From contig JAKAHF010000218.1 of assembly GCA_021815245.1 (NCBI GenBank), positions 1 through 5,263 on the forward strand: a DNA stretch of 5,263 bases. The letters are read 5' to 3'. The stretch is from Actinomycetes bacterium. GTDB lineage: Bacteria; Actinomycetota; Thermoleophilia; RBG-16-64-13. Position numbers and translations under genes: made by a program. Shown in pieces: positions 1 to 5,263 of this stretch. The stretch's first letter is position 1. Each line of letters starts with the position of its first letter. The notes beneath the pieces were generated by a model. It saw only the letters and a program-made list of their open reading frames with translations, made no database searches and had not been told where the DNA came from.

Positions 1-696
1 CAGGGCCGAGCGAAAATCCGACGCGTCACCCTGCAGCCCGAGACCCTCCCACAGAACCGAGAATCCGGTGCCGCCGGCCAGCCGCTGCAGAGCGCGCGCC
101 AGCTCCCCGCCCGTCTCCAACGGATCCACCGTCTCAGAAAGGCCGTCAACGCCCGCGGCCTCGATCGTTGCTTTGAGACTGTCCCAGGAGACCGCAGCGA
201 CGGCTTCGGCCTGAGCTCCGAAGACGCTTCCGAGCACGCCGGAGAACGCCCGGTCGTCACCGATGGCTCGGACCTCCGCAAGCGTGATGAACCTGTCGCC
301 GTCGCGGAGGAGAGCCAATCCCGGCACCACGAGCACCACTCCCCCGGCCTCGCGCGCCTGAAAGACGACCGCTAGTTGAAGATTCCCCGCTTCCTCCACG
401 GCGAGCAACGCCCCCTCAGGAGTCGGCGCAACGACCGTGGTCGACGTCGTGCCCACCGTCTGCTGGGCATCGGGGCCGCCGAACAGTACAAGAAGCACGA
501 CCACCACGGCGATAACGGCAACGGTGGGCGTCGCCACAAGCCACAGCCGCGTCCGCCGCTTGCGGCGGCGCGCCGCGCCCCGAGCCGCACGACGATCCGG
601 CCGGCCGTCGTTTGCGGGAGGGGCGCTCCGCCGCGCCGGCGATGTGGCACGGCGCGATTCGCTTCTTCTCCGCTCGCCCGACGGTTTGTCGCTCAT
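1..696 (-). CDS. Membrane-anchored extracytoplasmic protein, possibly divergent LCP/LytR-like (3' end outside window)
   Basis: The frame reads from an ATG at 696 to the left edge without a stop, giving 232 codons; the C-terminus is missing. Residues 1-50 are very basic (19 Arg/Lys, with an RRRKRR cluster at 43-48). They are followed by one hydrophobic segment at about 51-72 (LWLVATPTVAVIAVVVVLLV) and a Thr/Val/Pro-rich linker at about 76-93. This fits a type II, N-in single-pass protein whose main domain lies outside the membrane. The outer part (from about 94) alternates short hydrophobic strands and helices, for example VVLVVPG at 120-126 and AVSWDSLKATIEAAGVDG at 168-185. That resembles the core of LytR-CpsA-Psr (LCP) proteins, and an LCP/LytR gene next to nadD is familiar in Actinomycetota. 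However, the usual arginine-bearing PRD motif after the first strand is absent. Start choice: the ATG overlaps the nadD stop as ATGA, with no strong Shine-Dalgarno sequence. Membrane topology is well supported; the LCP assignment is a tentative inference. Confidence 0.8.
   Translation of the reverse strand, partial: MSDKPSGERRRSESRRATSPARRSAPPANDGRPDRRAARGAARRRKRRTRLWLVATPTVAVIAVVVVLLVLFGGPDAQQTVGTTSTTVVAPTPEGALLAVEEAGNLQLAVVFQAREAGGVVLVVPGLALLRDGDRFITLAEVRAIGDDRAFSGVLGSVFGAQAEAVAAVSWDSLKATIEAAGVDGLSETVDPLETGGELARALQRLAGGTGFSVLWEGLGLQGDASDFRSAL
693..696 (-). other. ATGA stop/start overlap between nadD and the downstream membrane-protein gene
   Basis: On the minus strand the bases at 696-693 read ATGA. 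The ATG begins the membrane-protein gene and the TGA ends nadD. The roughly 20 bases before the ATG carry no good Shine-Dalgarno match, so the downstream gene is probably translated by ribosomes that have just terminated on nadD (translational coupling, inferred). Confidence 0.8.
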
Positions 697-1355
697 GCCG
701 AGTAGAACCCGCTCTTGGCGATGAGTTCGGCCACTGTGTCAGGCACGTAGTAGCGGATGCTCTTGCCTCCGGCCAGACGCGCGCGGATCATGCTCGAAGA
801 TATGGCGAGCCCTGGTATCTCCATGGGCTTGACCCTCGCTTCAGGCACCAGGCCCACGGTGTCGTCGCGAAGACTCTGAAAACGCTCGGCCAACCTCGAT
901 AGGTCGTATCCCGGTCGGGTCGCCGCTATGAAGGTCGCGAGCTCGAGAACTCGACCTGGGTCTTTCCACGTTAGGATGTCGAGCACGGCATCGGCGCCGG
1001 TGATGAAGAACATCTCGCTCCCCGGCGGCAACAGACCGTCGAGGTGCTCGAGGGTGTCGACCGTGTAGCTCACGCAATCACGATCGATCTCGAAGCGAGA
1101 GACCGAAAAGCGGGGGTTGCTCGCCGTAGCCACCGCTGCCAGCAAGTATCGGAACTCCGCCGGAGCCATGCGCCGCTCCTTATGAGGCGGATCGCCGGCC
1201 GGCATGAAGAGAACCTGGTCGAGGCCGAACTGCAGCAGGGCCTCCTGGGCCGTCACCAGGTGCGCCGTGTGGATGGGATCGAAGGCGCCGCCCATGATCC
1301 CCAAGCGCAGACCCGGTTTGAGGTCGAGGCCAGGTATGATCCCGTCGCGGTGCAC
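693..1355 (-). CDS. nadD: Nicotinate-nucleotide adenylyltransferase (NaMN adenylyltransferase)
   Basis: NadD transfers the AMP moiety of ATP to nicotinate mononucleotide, making deamido-NAD in the cytoplasm; NAD synthetase then amidates it to NAD. The 220-residue product has the usual length and the full nucleotidyltransferase Rossmann fold. The nucleotide-binding motif GGAFDPIHTAH is at 22-32 (catalytic His29 and His32), PAGDPPHK at 52-59, SYTVDTL at 96-102 and ITGADAVLDILTWKD at 118-132. The C-terminal ISSSMIR motif at 185-191 is followed by RYYVPDTVAELI. The HxGH motif reads HTAH, an Ala-for-Gly change. The start is GTG at 1355, with GAGG six bases upstream. It gives about 15 residues before the first beta strand, slightly longer than usual, but no better start is visible: the next in-frame TTG (codon 18) lacks a ribosome binding site. 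The gene lies 17 bases after proA and overlaps the next gene by 4. Identification is secure. Confidence 0.97.
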   Translation of the reverse strand: MHRDGIIPGLDLKPGLRLGIMGGAFDPIHTAHLVTAQEALLQFGLDQVLFMPAGDPPHKERRMAPAEFRYLLAAVATASNPRFSVSRFEIDRDCVSYTVDTLEHLDGLLPPGSEMFFITGADAVLDILTWKDPGRVLELATFIAATRPGYDLSRLAERFQSLRDDTVGLVPEARVKPMEIPGLAISSSMIRARLAGGKSIRYYVPDTVAELIAKSGFYSA

Positions 1356-1361
1356 GCTGCG

Positions 1362-1365
1362 CCTC
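1362..1365 (-). promoter_or_regulatory. Shine-Dalgarno sequence of nadD (supports GTG start)
   Basis: GAGG on the minus strand, six bases before the GTG at 1355, inside the 17-base gap after proA. It supports the GTG start that yields the short extra N-terminus of NadD. Confidence 0.6.
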
Positions 1366-1372
1366 GCAGTCC

Positions 1373-2626
1373 TCAGCGGACGTGGCCGCTACCTGTGACC
1401 ACGTACTTCGTGGTGGTCATTTCCCTGAGGCCGAGCGGCCCGCGCGCATGGAGCTTCTGAGTGGAGATGCCGATCTCGGCTCCAAAACCGTACACGGCCC
1501 CATCGGTGAACCGGGTGGACGCGTTGACGTAGATCGCCGCGGCGTCGACCCCCCGCGTGAACGTGCGACTCGCCTCGAGGTCGCGGGTGACGATGGCTTC
1601 GGAGTGGCCCGTGCCGTACTGATTGACGTGCGCCACCGCTTCCTCAACGCCGGCGACGACCTTGATGGCCATCTCCAGGGTGAGGAACTCCGTCGCGTAG
1701 TGCTTCTCGGTCGCCTTGCCCAGCTTGATCTCGGTGTCGCCCATGAGCTCCCGCGTGCGGGCATCGACCCATAGCTTCACTTTGCGCTCCGCAAGCGCCT
1801 TGAGCGCCACGGGAATGAACTCCGCCGCCACAGCTTCGTGAACGAGAAGGGTCTCGGCCGCGTTGCAGATACCCGGACGCTGGCACTTGGAGTTGACGAC
1901 GATCGCCACCGCTTGTTTGAGATCGGCCGCCCGGTCGACATACACGTGGCAGTTGCCGCCGGCCGCGTAGATCACAGGGATCTTGGAGTTCTGCACCAGG
2001 AATGCCTTGAGGGCTTCGCCGCCCCGCGGGACGACAAGATCGATCTCGTCGCTGCGCTGCAGCAACTCGAGGAAGAAGTTCCGCTCTTTGTCGGCCACGA
2101 ACTGGATGCTCTCGGGTGGCAGATCGGCCTCGATTGCCGCACCGGCAATGACCTCAGAGAGAATGCGATTGGAGCGATAGGCGTCACTGCCGCCCCGGAG
2201 GATCACCGCGTTGCCCGTCTTCAGACAGAGAGCGGCGGCATCGACCGTCACGTTGGGACGAGCCTCATACACGACCAAGACCACCCCGAACGGCACCCGC
2301 ACCTTCTCGATGTCGAGACCCTCGGCGGTTCTCCAGCCCGCGACGATCTCACCCACCGGGTCGGGCAGGGCGGCCACGTCGCGCAGGCTGTTCGACATTG
2401 ACTTGAGGCGGCCCTCGTCGAGCAGCAGCCTGTCGATGAATGCACGTGACAACCCGCTTTTGCGCCCAGCCGCTACGTCGGCCTCATTCTCCTCGAGGAT
2501 CTCGCCCGCCCGTCGTTCAAGCGCGTCGGCCATCTCCAACAGCGCCCGGTTCTTCCGCGCAGAGTCCAGCGCTCCAAGCACGTAGGAGACTCTCTTCGCA
2601 TTGGCGGCCAACTCGCGTGCGTTCAA
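1373..2626 (-). CDS. proA: Glutamate-5-semialdehyde dehydrogenase (gamma-glutamyl phosphate reductase)
   Basis: ProA reduces glutamyl-5-phosphate, made by ProB, to glutamate-5-semialdehyde using NADPH; this cyclises to pyrroline-5-carboxylate for the last step of proline synthesis (ProC, not in view). It belongs to the aldehyde dehydrogenase superfamily. Family landmarks, numbered from the TTG start, are VPFGVVLVVYEARPNVTVDA at 111-130, KTGNAVILRGGSDA at 136-149, VPRGG at 199-203, the catalytic cysteine in QRPGICNAAETLL (Cys254), LGKATEKHYATEFL at 302-315, and the C-terminal block TDGAVYGFGAEIGISTQ at 374-390 with ARGPLGLREMTTTKY at 394-408. I place the start at TTG 2626, giving 417 residues, the same as E. 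coli ProA. It is preceded by a perfect AGGAGG eight bases upstream. A longer in-frame GTG at 2647 (424 residues) has no ribosome binding site and overlaps proB. An extra cysteine (Cys248) sits six residues before the catalytic one; the active site otherwise looks intact. Confidence 0.97.
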   Translation of the reverse strand: MNARELAANAKRVSYVLGALDSARKNRALLEMADALERRAGEILEENEADVAAGRKSGLSRAFIDRLLLDEGRLKSMSNSLRDVAALPDPVGEIVAGWRTAEGLDIEKVRVPFGVVLVVYEARPNVTVDAAALCLKTGNAVILRGGSDAYRSNRILSEVIAGAAIEADLPPESIQFVADKERNFFLELLQRSDEIDLVVPRGGEALKAFLVQNSKIPVIYAAGGNCHVYVDRAADLKQAVAIVVNSKCQRPGICNAAETLLVHEAVAAEFIPVALKALAERKVKLWVDARTRELMGDTEIKLGKATEKHYATEFLTLEMAIKVVAGVEEAVAHVNQYGTGHSEAIVTRDLEASRTFTRGVDAAAIYVNASTRFTDGAVYGFGAEIGISTQKLHARGPLGLREMTTTKYVVTGSGHVR

Positions 2627-2634
2627 CCGGTCTC

Positions 2635-2640
2635 CCTCCT
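2635..2640 (-). promoter_or_regulatory. Strong Shine-Dalgarno sequence deciding the proA start
   Basis: A perfect AGGAGG on the minus strand, whose first base is the last base of the proB TGA stop. The spacing of eight bases to TTG 2626 is near optimal, whereas the site lies downstream of the alternative GTG at 2647. This favours the TTG start and suggests tight coupling of proA to proB translation. Confidence 0.75.
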
Positions 2641-3752
2641 CAGCCACACGTCAGGACCATATAGTCGCGGTGAATGGCCTCCGGCGACGCGTGCGGAAGC
2701 AGTTCGGCCACCTTGCCACTCTGGAGTCCCTTCACACGCTCGAGGTCCTGGCTGGAGTAGCTCACGACACCCTTGGCCAATTCGGCCCCATCGGCGCTCA
2801 TGACCACCACGGCATCGCCGGCATCGAACTCGCCTTCGACCCCCACGATGCCGACCGGCAGTAGGCTTCCCTTGCCCTGGAGCGCCCGCACCGCTCCGGT
2901 GTCGACGACGACTTTGCCGCGCGTGGGCTTGCCGTACAGCAGCCAGAGCTTGTAGTCGGGCACTCCCAGAGGTCGGGGCAGAAAGCGAGTCCCCACATCG
3001 ATGCCCGCGACGCAGTCTTTCAATACTCCGGGCCTGGTACCCCTGGCGATGATGGTCTCGACTCCACCGCTGGCCGCCATGCGGGCGCTGTTGACCTTGC
3101 TGCCCATGCCTCCCCTGCCGAGCGGCCCCACGGCGCCGATTTGCACGCAGCCGAGTTCCGCCGGGTCGTCCACCGTCTTGATGAGCGTGGCAGTATCGTC
3201 CTCGCCGGGATCTGCCGTATAGAGCCCATCGGTATCGGTCAGCAGTACGAGCAGATCGGCCTTCACGAGCAAGGCCACCTGCGCAGCCAACGCGTCGTTG
3301 TCACCGAAACAGAGCTCGTCGGTGGCCGTCGTGTCGTTCTCGTTGATGATGGGCACCACTCGCCACTCGAGCAACCGGTTGAGGGTGTTTCGGGCGTTGA
3401 GGTACTGGGCGCGGGCGGCCACGTCGAATGCCGTCAGCAGTACCTGAGCCGTCACCACGTTCTCGTGAGCGAAGAGGTCGGTATAGATGTGAAACAGGCG
3501 GCCCTGTCCCACCGCGGCCGCGGCCTGCAGGTCGACGACCTCCGAGGGCCTCTTCTTGAACTTGAGCACCCCCATGCCCGACGAGACCGCCCCCGACGAC
3601 ACCAACAGGACCTTGTGGCCCTTTTCGTGGAGCTCACAGACCTCCGCGACCAGACCGGCTACGGGCGACAGCCTGAATGTGCCCCGCTTGCTGGTGAGCG
3701 TGCTGGAGCCGATCTTGACGACAACCGTCTTGCCAGAACCTTTTCCTGCCAC
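2640..3752 (-). CDS. proB: Glutamate 5-kinase
   Basis: ProB phosphorylates the gamma-carboxylate of glutamate with ATP, the committed and usually proline-inhibited step of proline synthesis, and passes the unstable product to ProA. The 370-residue protein has the two standard parts: an amino-acid-kinase domain (about 8-255) and a C-terminal PUA domain (about 275-360). In the kinase domain I see VVKIGSSTLT at 11-20 (phosphate-binding Lys13), VSSGAVSSGMG at 51-61, VPIINENDT at 133-141, FGDNDALAAQVA at 149-160 (Asp153 matches the glutamate-binding Asp150 of E. coli), LLTDTDGLYTADP at 170-182 and GRGGMGSKV at 212-220 (Lys219). The PUA part contains GKVVVDTGAVRAL at 279-291 and LLPVGIVGVEGEFDAGD at 297-313. 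The GTG start at 3752 is eight bases after the obgE stop and has AGGGG five bases upstream. Nothing is missing. Proline feedback is a family property, not something the sequence proves. Confidence 0.97.
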   Translation of the reverse strand: MAGKGSGKTVVVKIGSSTLTSKRGTFRLSPVAGLVAEVCELHEKGHKVLLVSSGAVSSGMGVLKFKKRPSEVVDLQAAAAVGQGRLFHIYTDLFAHENVVTAQVLLTAFDVAARAQYLNARNTLNRLLEWRVVPIINENDTTATDELCFGDNDALAAQVALLVKADLLVLLTDTDGLYTADPGEDDTATLIKTVDDPAELGCVQIGAVGPLGRGGMGSKVNSARMAASGGVETIIARGTRPGVLKDCVAGIDVGTRFLPRPLGVPDYKLWLLYGKPTRGKVVVDTGAVRALQGKGSLLPVGIVGVEGEFDAGDAVVVMSADGAELAKGVVSYSSQDLERVKGLQSGKVAELLPHASPEAIHRDYMVLTCG

Positions 3753-3757
3753 GATCG

Positions 3758-3762
3758 CCCCT
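3758..3762 (-). promoter_or_regulatory. Shine-Dalgarno sequence of proB, overlapping the obgE stop
   Basis: AGGGG on the minus strand, beginning inside the obgE TAG stop and lying five bases before the proB GTG. It supports the GTG start and the eight-base gap between the genes. Confidence 0.6.
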
Positions 3763-5263
3763 ATTGGAATTCGAACTCGTAGCCCTCGATCTCGACATCG
3801 TCACCGGGCTGGGCGCCCCTCGCCCGCAAAGCAGAATACACCCCCAGCCGGTCGAGTCGCTCGTTCAGATAGCGAATAGCTTCTTCGTTCTCGAGGTCGA
3901 ACCTGCTCACGAGCCGGCTGACCGCCTCGCCGCTCACCGACCACCCGTGCTCGTCTTGCCCTATGGAGAACCCGCGCCTCGAACGCGCGCGAGGCCGGTA
4001 GGTCACATGACCGCCCGCTTCCTCGGTGACCTCGACACCGGCGCGGCGGGCACGCCACTCTTCCTCGGTCGCCTCGGGCTCAGGTTCGGGAGCCAATTCC
4101 CGCAACAGCGGACCGACCCAACGGAGGAGACCGCTCAGTCCCGCGCCGGTCGCGGCCGACACCGGCCACACCAACTGGCGCGCGAGCGGCTCATCATCGC
4201 CCACGAGGTAGCCGAACGCCGGGTGCCCTTCTTTGCGTAGCCGCTCGACCTCGGTCACAAGGAGTTCTCGAAGTTCCTCGACGGCGGCGGCGGGCAGAGC
4301 GTCGATCTTGTTGATCACCACCACCTGCGGCTTGGCCGCCAGGTCGGCAGCATGGGCATCCAGCTCGTGCAGGATCGTACGGAACCCTTCCAGAGGTTCG
4401 GTCTCGTAGTAGCCCGTGGCATCTATGACGTGCAGCAGCATCCGGCACCGCTCGAGATGCGCGAGGAACTCGTGTCCGAGGCCGATACCCTCGCTCGCCC
4501 CTTCGAGAAGACCAGGCACGTCGGCAAGGGTGAATACCTCGCCCTCGCCCGACCAATCGACCACTCCGAGCATGGGCTCTATGGTCGTGAAGGGATAGTC
4601 TGCGACCTTGGGCTTCGCGTTCGACAGCCGCCGGAGGAGAGACGACTTGCCTGCGTTGGGCAGGCCCGCCAACCCCGCGTCGGCGATAAGTTTGAGCGAG
4701 AGGCGCAGCCAGGAGGCTTCGCCTGATTCACCCAGCTCTGCGAACTTGGGAGCCTGCCGTACGGAGTTGACGAACCGCGCGTTGCCGTGACCGCCCAACC
4801 CGCCTTTGGCGACCAGCACCCTCTGTCCGGGATGCACCAGGTCGGCAAGCAACTCCGAGTCGGGCCCGGGCACCTCAGCCATAGCCTCCGACTGGGGCGA
4901 ACTGGGACTCGGATCGTCGCCGTCCGCATCCTCACCTTCATCGGCGACGAGGAACTCGTCGGGCGTCTCGTCGATCTCGGCGGGCACCGACCAGACCTGC
5001 GTGCCAAGTGGCACCGAGATGATCACATCGTCGCCATTGGCGCCATGCTTGCGCGCGCCTTGGCCCGGCCGGCCGTGACCGGCCTTGAAATGGATCTTGT
5101 AGGTGAACGTCTGAAGATCGCGCAGCTGCTCGTCGCCGACCACGTAGACGTCGCCGCCCTTGCCCCCGTCTCCGCCGTCGGGCCCCCCGCGCGGAACGTG
5201 CATCTCCCTACGAAAAGAAACGCACCCGTTCCCGCCGTTGCCGGCCGCCACATGGATCTTTGC
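3761..5263 (-). CDS. obgE: Obg family GTPase, ribosome assembly (5' end outside window)
   Basis: Obg/CgtA is an essential cytoplasmic GTPase that acts in late maturation of the 50S subunit and in ppGpp-linked growth control. Visible are 500 residues. The frame runs off the right edge with AKIHV, matching the residues that normally follow the first half dozen of Obg, so only a few codons are lost and GTG 5251 is not the true start. Numbered from the first visible codon: the glycine-rich Obg fold spans about 1-172 (GGNGCVSFRRE at 9-19, GGPDGGDGGKGGDV at 26-39, VAKGGLGGHGNARF at 151-164). The G domain follows, with G1 GLPNAGKSS at 200-208, G2 YPFTT at 223-227, G3 DVPGL at 248-252, G4 NKID at 318-321 and G5 SAA at 368-370. 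The C-terminal OCT domain is about 431-500, ending GYEFEFQ. All nucleotide-binding motifs are intact. Oddity: an acidic, Pro/Ser-rich insertion of about 41 residues (94-134) in the Obg fold. A shorter acidic linker (PEPEPEATEEE) precedes the OCT domain. Confidence 0.97.
   Translation of the reverse strand, partial: AKIHVAAGNGGNGCVSFRREMHVPRGGPDGGDGGKGGDVYVVGDEQLRDLQTFTYKIHFKAGHGRPGQGARKHGANGDDVIISVPLGTQVWSVPAEIDETPDEFLVADEGEDADGDDPSPSSPQSEAMAEVPGPDSELLADLVHPGQRVLVAKGGLGGHGNARFVNSVRQAPKFAELGESGEASWLRLSLKLIADAGLAGLPNAGKSSLLRRLSNAKPKVADYPFTTIEPMLGVVDWSGEGEVFTLADVPGLLEGASEGIGLGHEFLAHLERCRMLLHVIDATGYYETEPLEGFRTILHELDAHAADLAAKPQVVVINKIDALPAAAVEELRELLVTEVERLRKEGHPAFGYLVGDDEPLARQLVWPVSAATGAGLSGLLRWVGPLLRELAPEPEPEATEEEWRARRAGVEVTEEAGGHVTYRPRARSRRGFSIGQDEHGWSVSGEAVSRLVSRFDLENEEAIRYLNERLDRLGVYSALRARGAQPGDDVEIEGYEFEFQ
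4862..4984 (-). other. Acidic low-complexity insertion within the Obg fold of ObgE
   Basis: About 41 codons encode a stretch with 14 Asp/Glu and no Lys/Arg, rich in Pro and Ser near its middle. It lies between the conserved VPLGTQVWSV and SELLADLVHPGQRV segments, where Obg proteins such as those of E. coli, B. subtilis or M. tuberculosis have only a short turn of roughly 5-8 residues. The reading frame and the flanking conserved blocks are intact, so this looks like a surface-loop expansion and not a sequencing error. Exact limits are approximate. Confidence 0.7.

Noticed and set aside
541..600. GC-rich CGCCGC/GGCGGC runs as a possible hairpin or repeat element
   Set aside because: The run is accounted for by Arg/Ala codons of the basic cytoplasmic tail of the terminal gene, and no T-tract or repeated copy elsewhere supports a separate element.
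372..902. Several short Arg-rich frames on both strands around the start of the terminal gene
   Set aside because: They are out-of-frame readings of the Arg-rich N-terminal part of the 1-696 minus-strand gene and of the nadD end. The in-frame reading with a transmembrane segment explains the region better.
1356..1372. Possible promoter or terminator in the intergenic gaps
   Set aside because: The gaps are only 8 to 17 bases and contain little beyond ribosome binding sites. No hairpin followed by a T-run and no spaced -35/-10 pair could be supported.
1838..2401. 187-codon plus-strand open frame opposite proA
   Set aside because: It lies entirely opposite a clearly conserved proA, its translation is compositionally biased with no recognisable domain, and such antisense frames are expected in high-GC coding DNA.
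3141..3782. 213-codon plus-strand open frame opposite proB
   Set aside because: Fully antisense to conserved proB. The His/Arg/Val-rich translation has no family features, so it is a codon-bias shadow.
3764..4726. Overlapping plus-strand open frames (158 and 124 codons) opposite obgE
   Set aside because: Antisense to the G and OCT domains of ObgE, with no domain pattern and no convincing ribosome binding site.
5251..5251. GTG at 5251 as the start of obgE
   Set aside because: The frame continues upstream to the window edge with AKIH, which matches the conserved Obg N-terminus (AKIHV followed by the glycine-rich GGNGCVSFRRE), so the real start is outside the window.

Overview
The window is a compact, high-GC (clearly well over 60% by eye) stretch of bacterial chromosome. 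All five genes lie on the minus strand and are packed as one apparent operon, read from right to left: obgE (5' end cut off by the right edge), proB, proA, nadD, then a membrane-anchored extracytoplasmic protein cut off by the left edge. Gaps between genes are 8, 13 and 17 bases, followed by a 4-base ATGA overlap. There is no room for an internal intergenic promoter or terminator, and I see no RNA gene, mobile element, CRISPR array or significant repeat. No stretch longer than 300 bases is without a gene; the leftmost 696 bases are coding, although the reading frame is open to the window edge.

The order Obg GTPase - glutamate 5-kinase - glutamyl-phosphate reductase - NaMN adenylyltransferase - LCP/LytR-like membrane protein, together with GC richness, GTG/TTG starts and Coriobacteriia-like NadD sequence features, suggests a member of the Actinomycetota, perhaps a deep lineage (Coriobacteriia- or Thermoleophilia-like). 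This is inference from gene order and composition; no rRNA or other decisive marker is present. By analogy with relatives, rplU-rpmA probably lies just upstream of obgE (beyond the right edge) and rsfS downstream (beyond the left edge), but neither is in view.

Functionally the cluster joins large-ribosomal-subunit assembly (ObgE), the first two steps of proline synthesis from glutamate (ProB and ProA, which hand over the labile glutamyl-5-phosphate), and NAD synthesis (NadD). It ends with a surface-facing protein whose job is uncertain. This is mainly a conserved housekeeping region and I see no undescribed defence, mobile or biosynthetic system in it. The points most worth a second look are an acidic insertion of about 40 residues inside the N-terminal Obg fold, a terminal LCP-like protein that appears to lack the family's conserved arginine motif, and a proA start that is better placed at a TTG codon whose Shine-Dalgarno sequence overlaps the proB stop.
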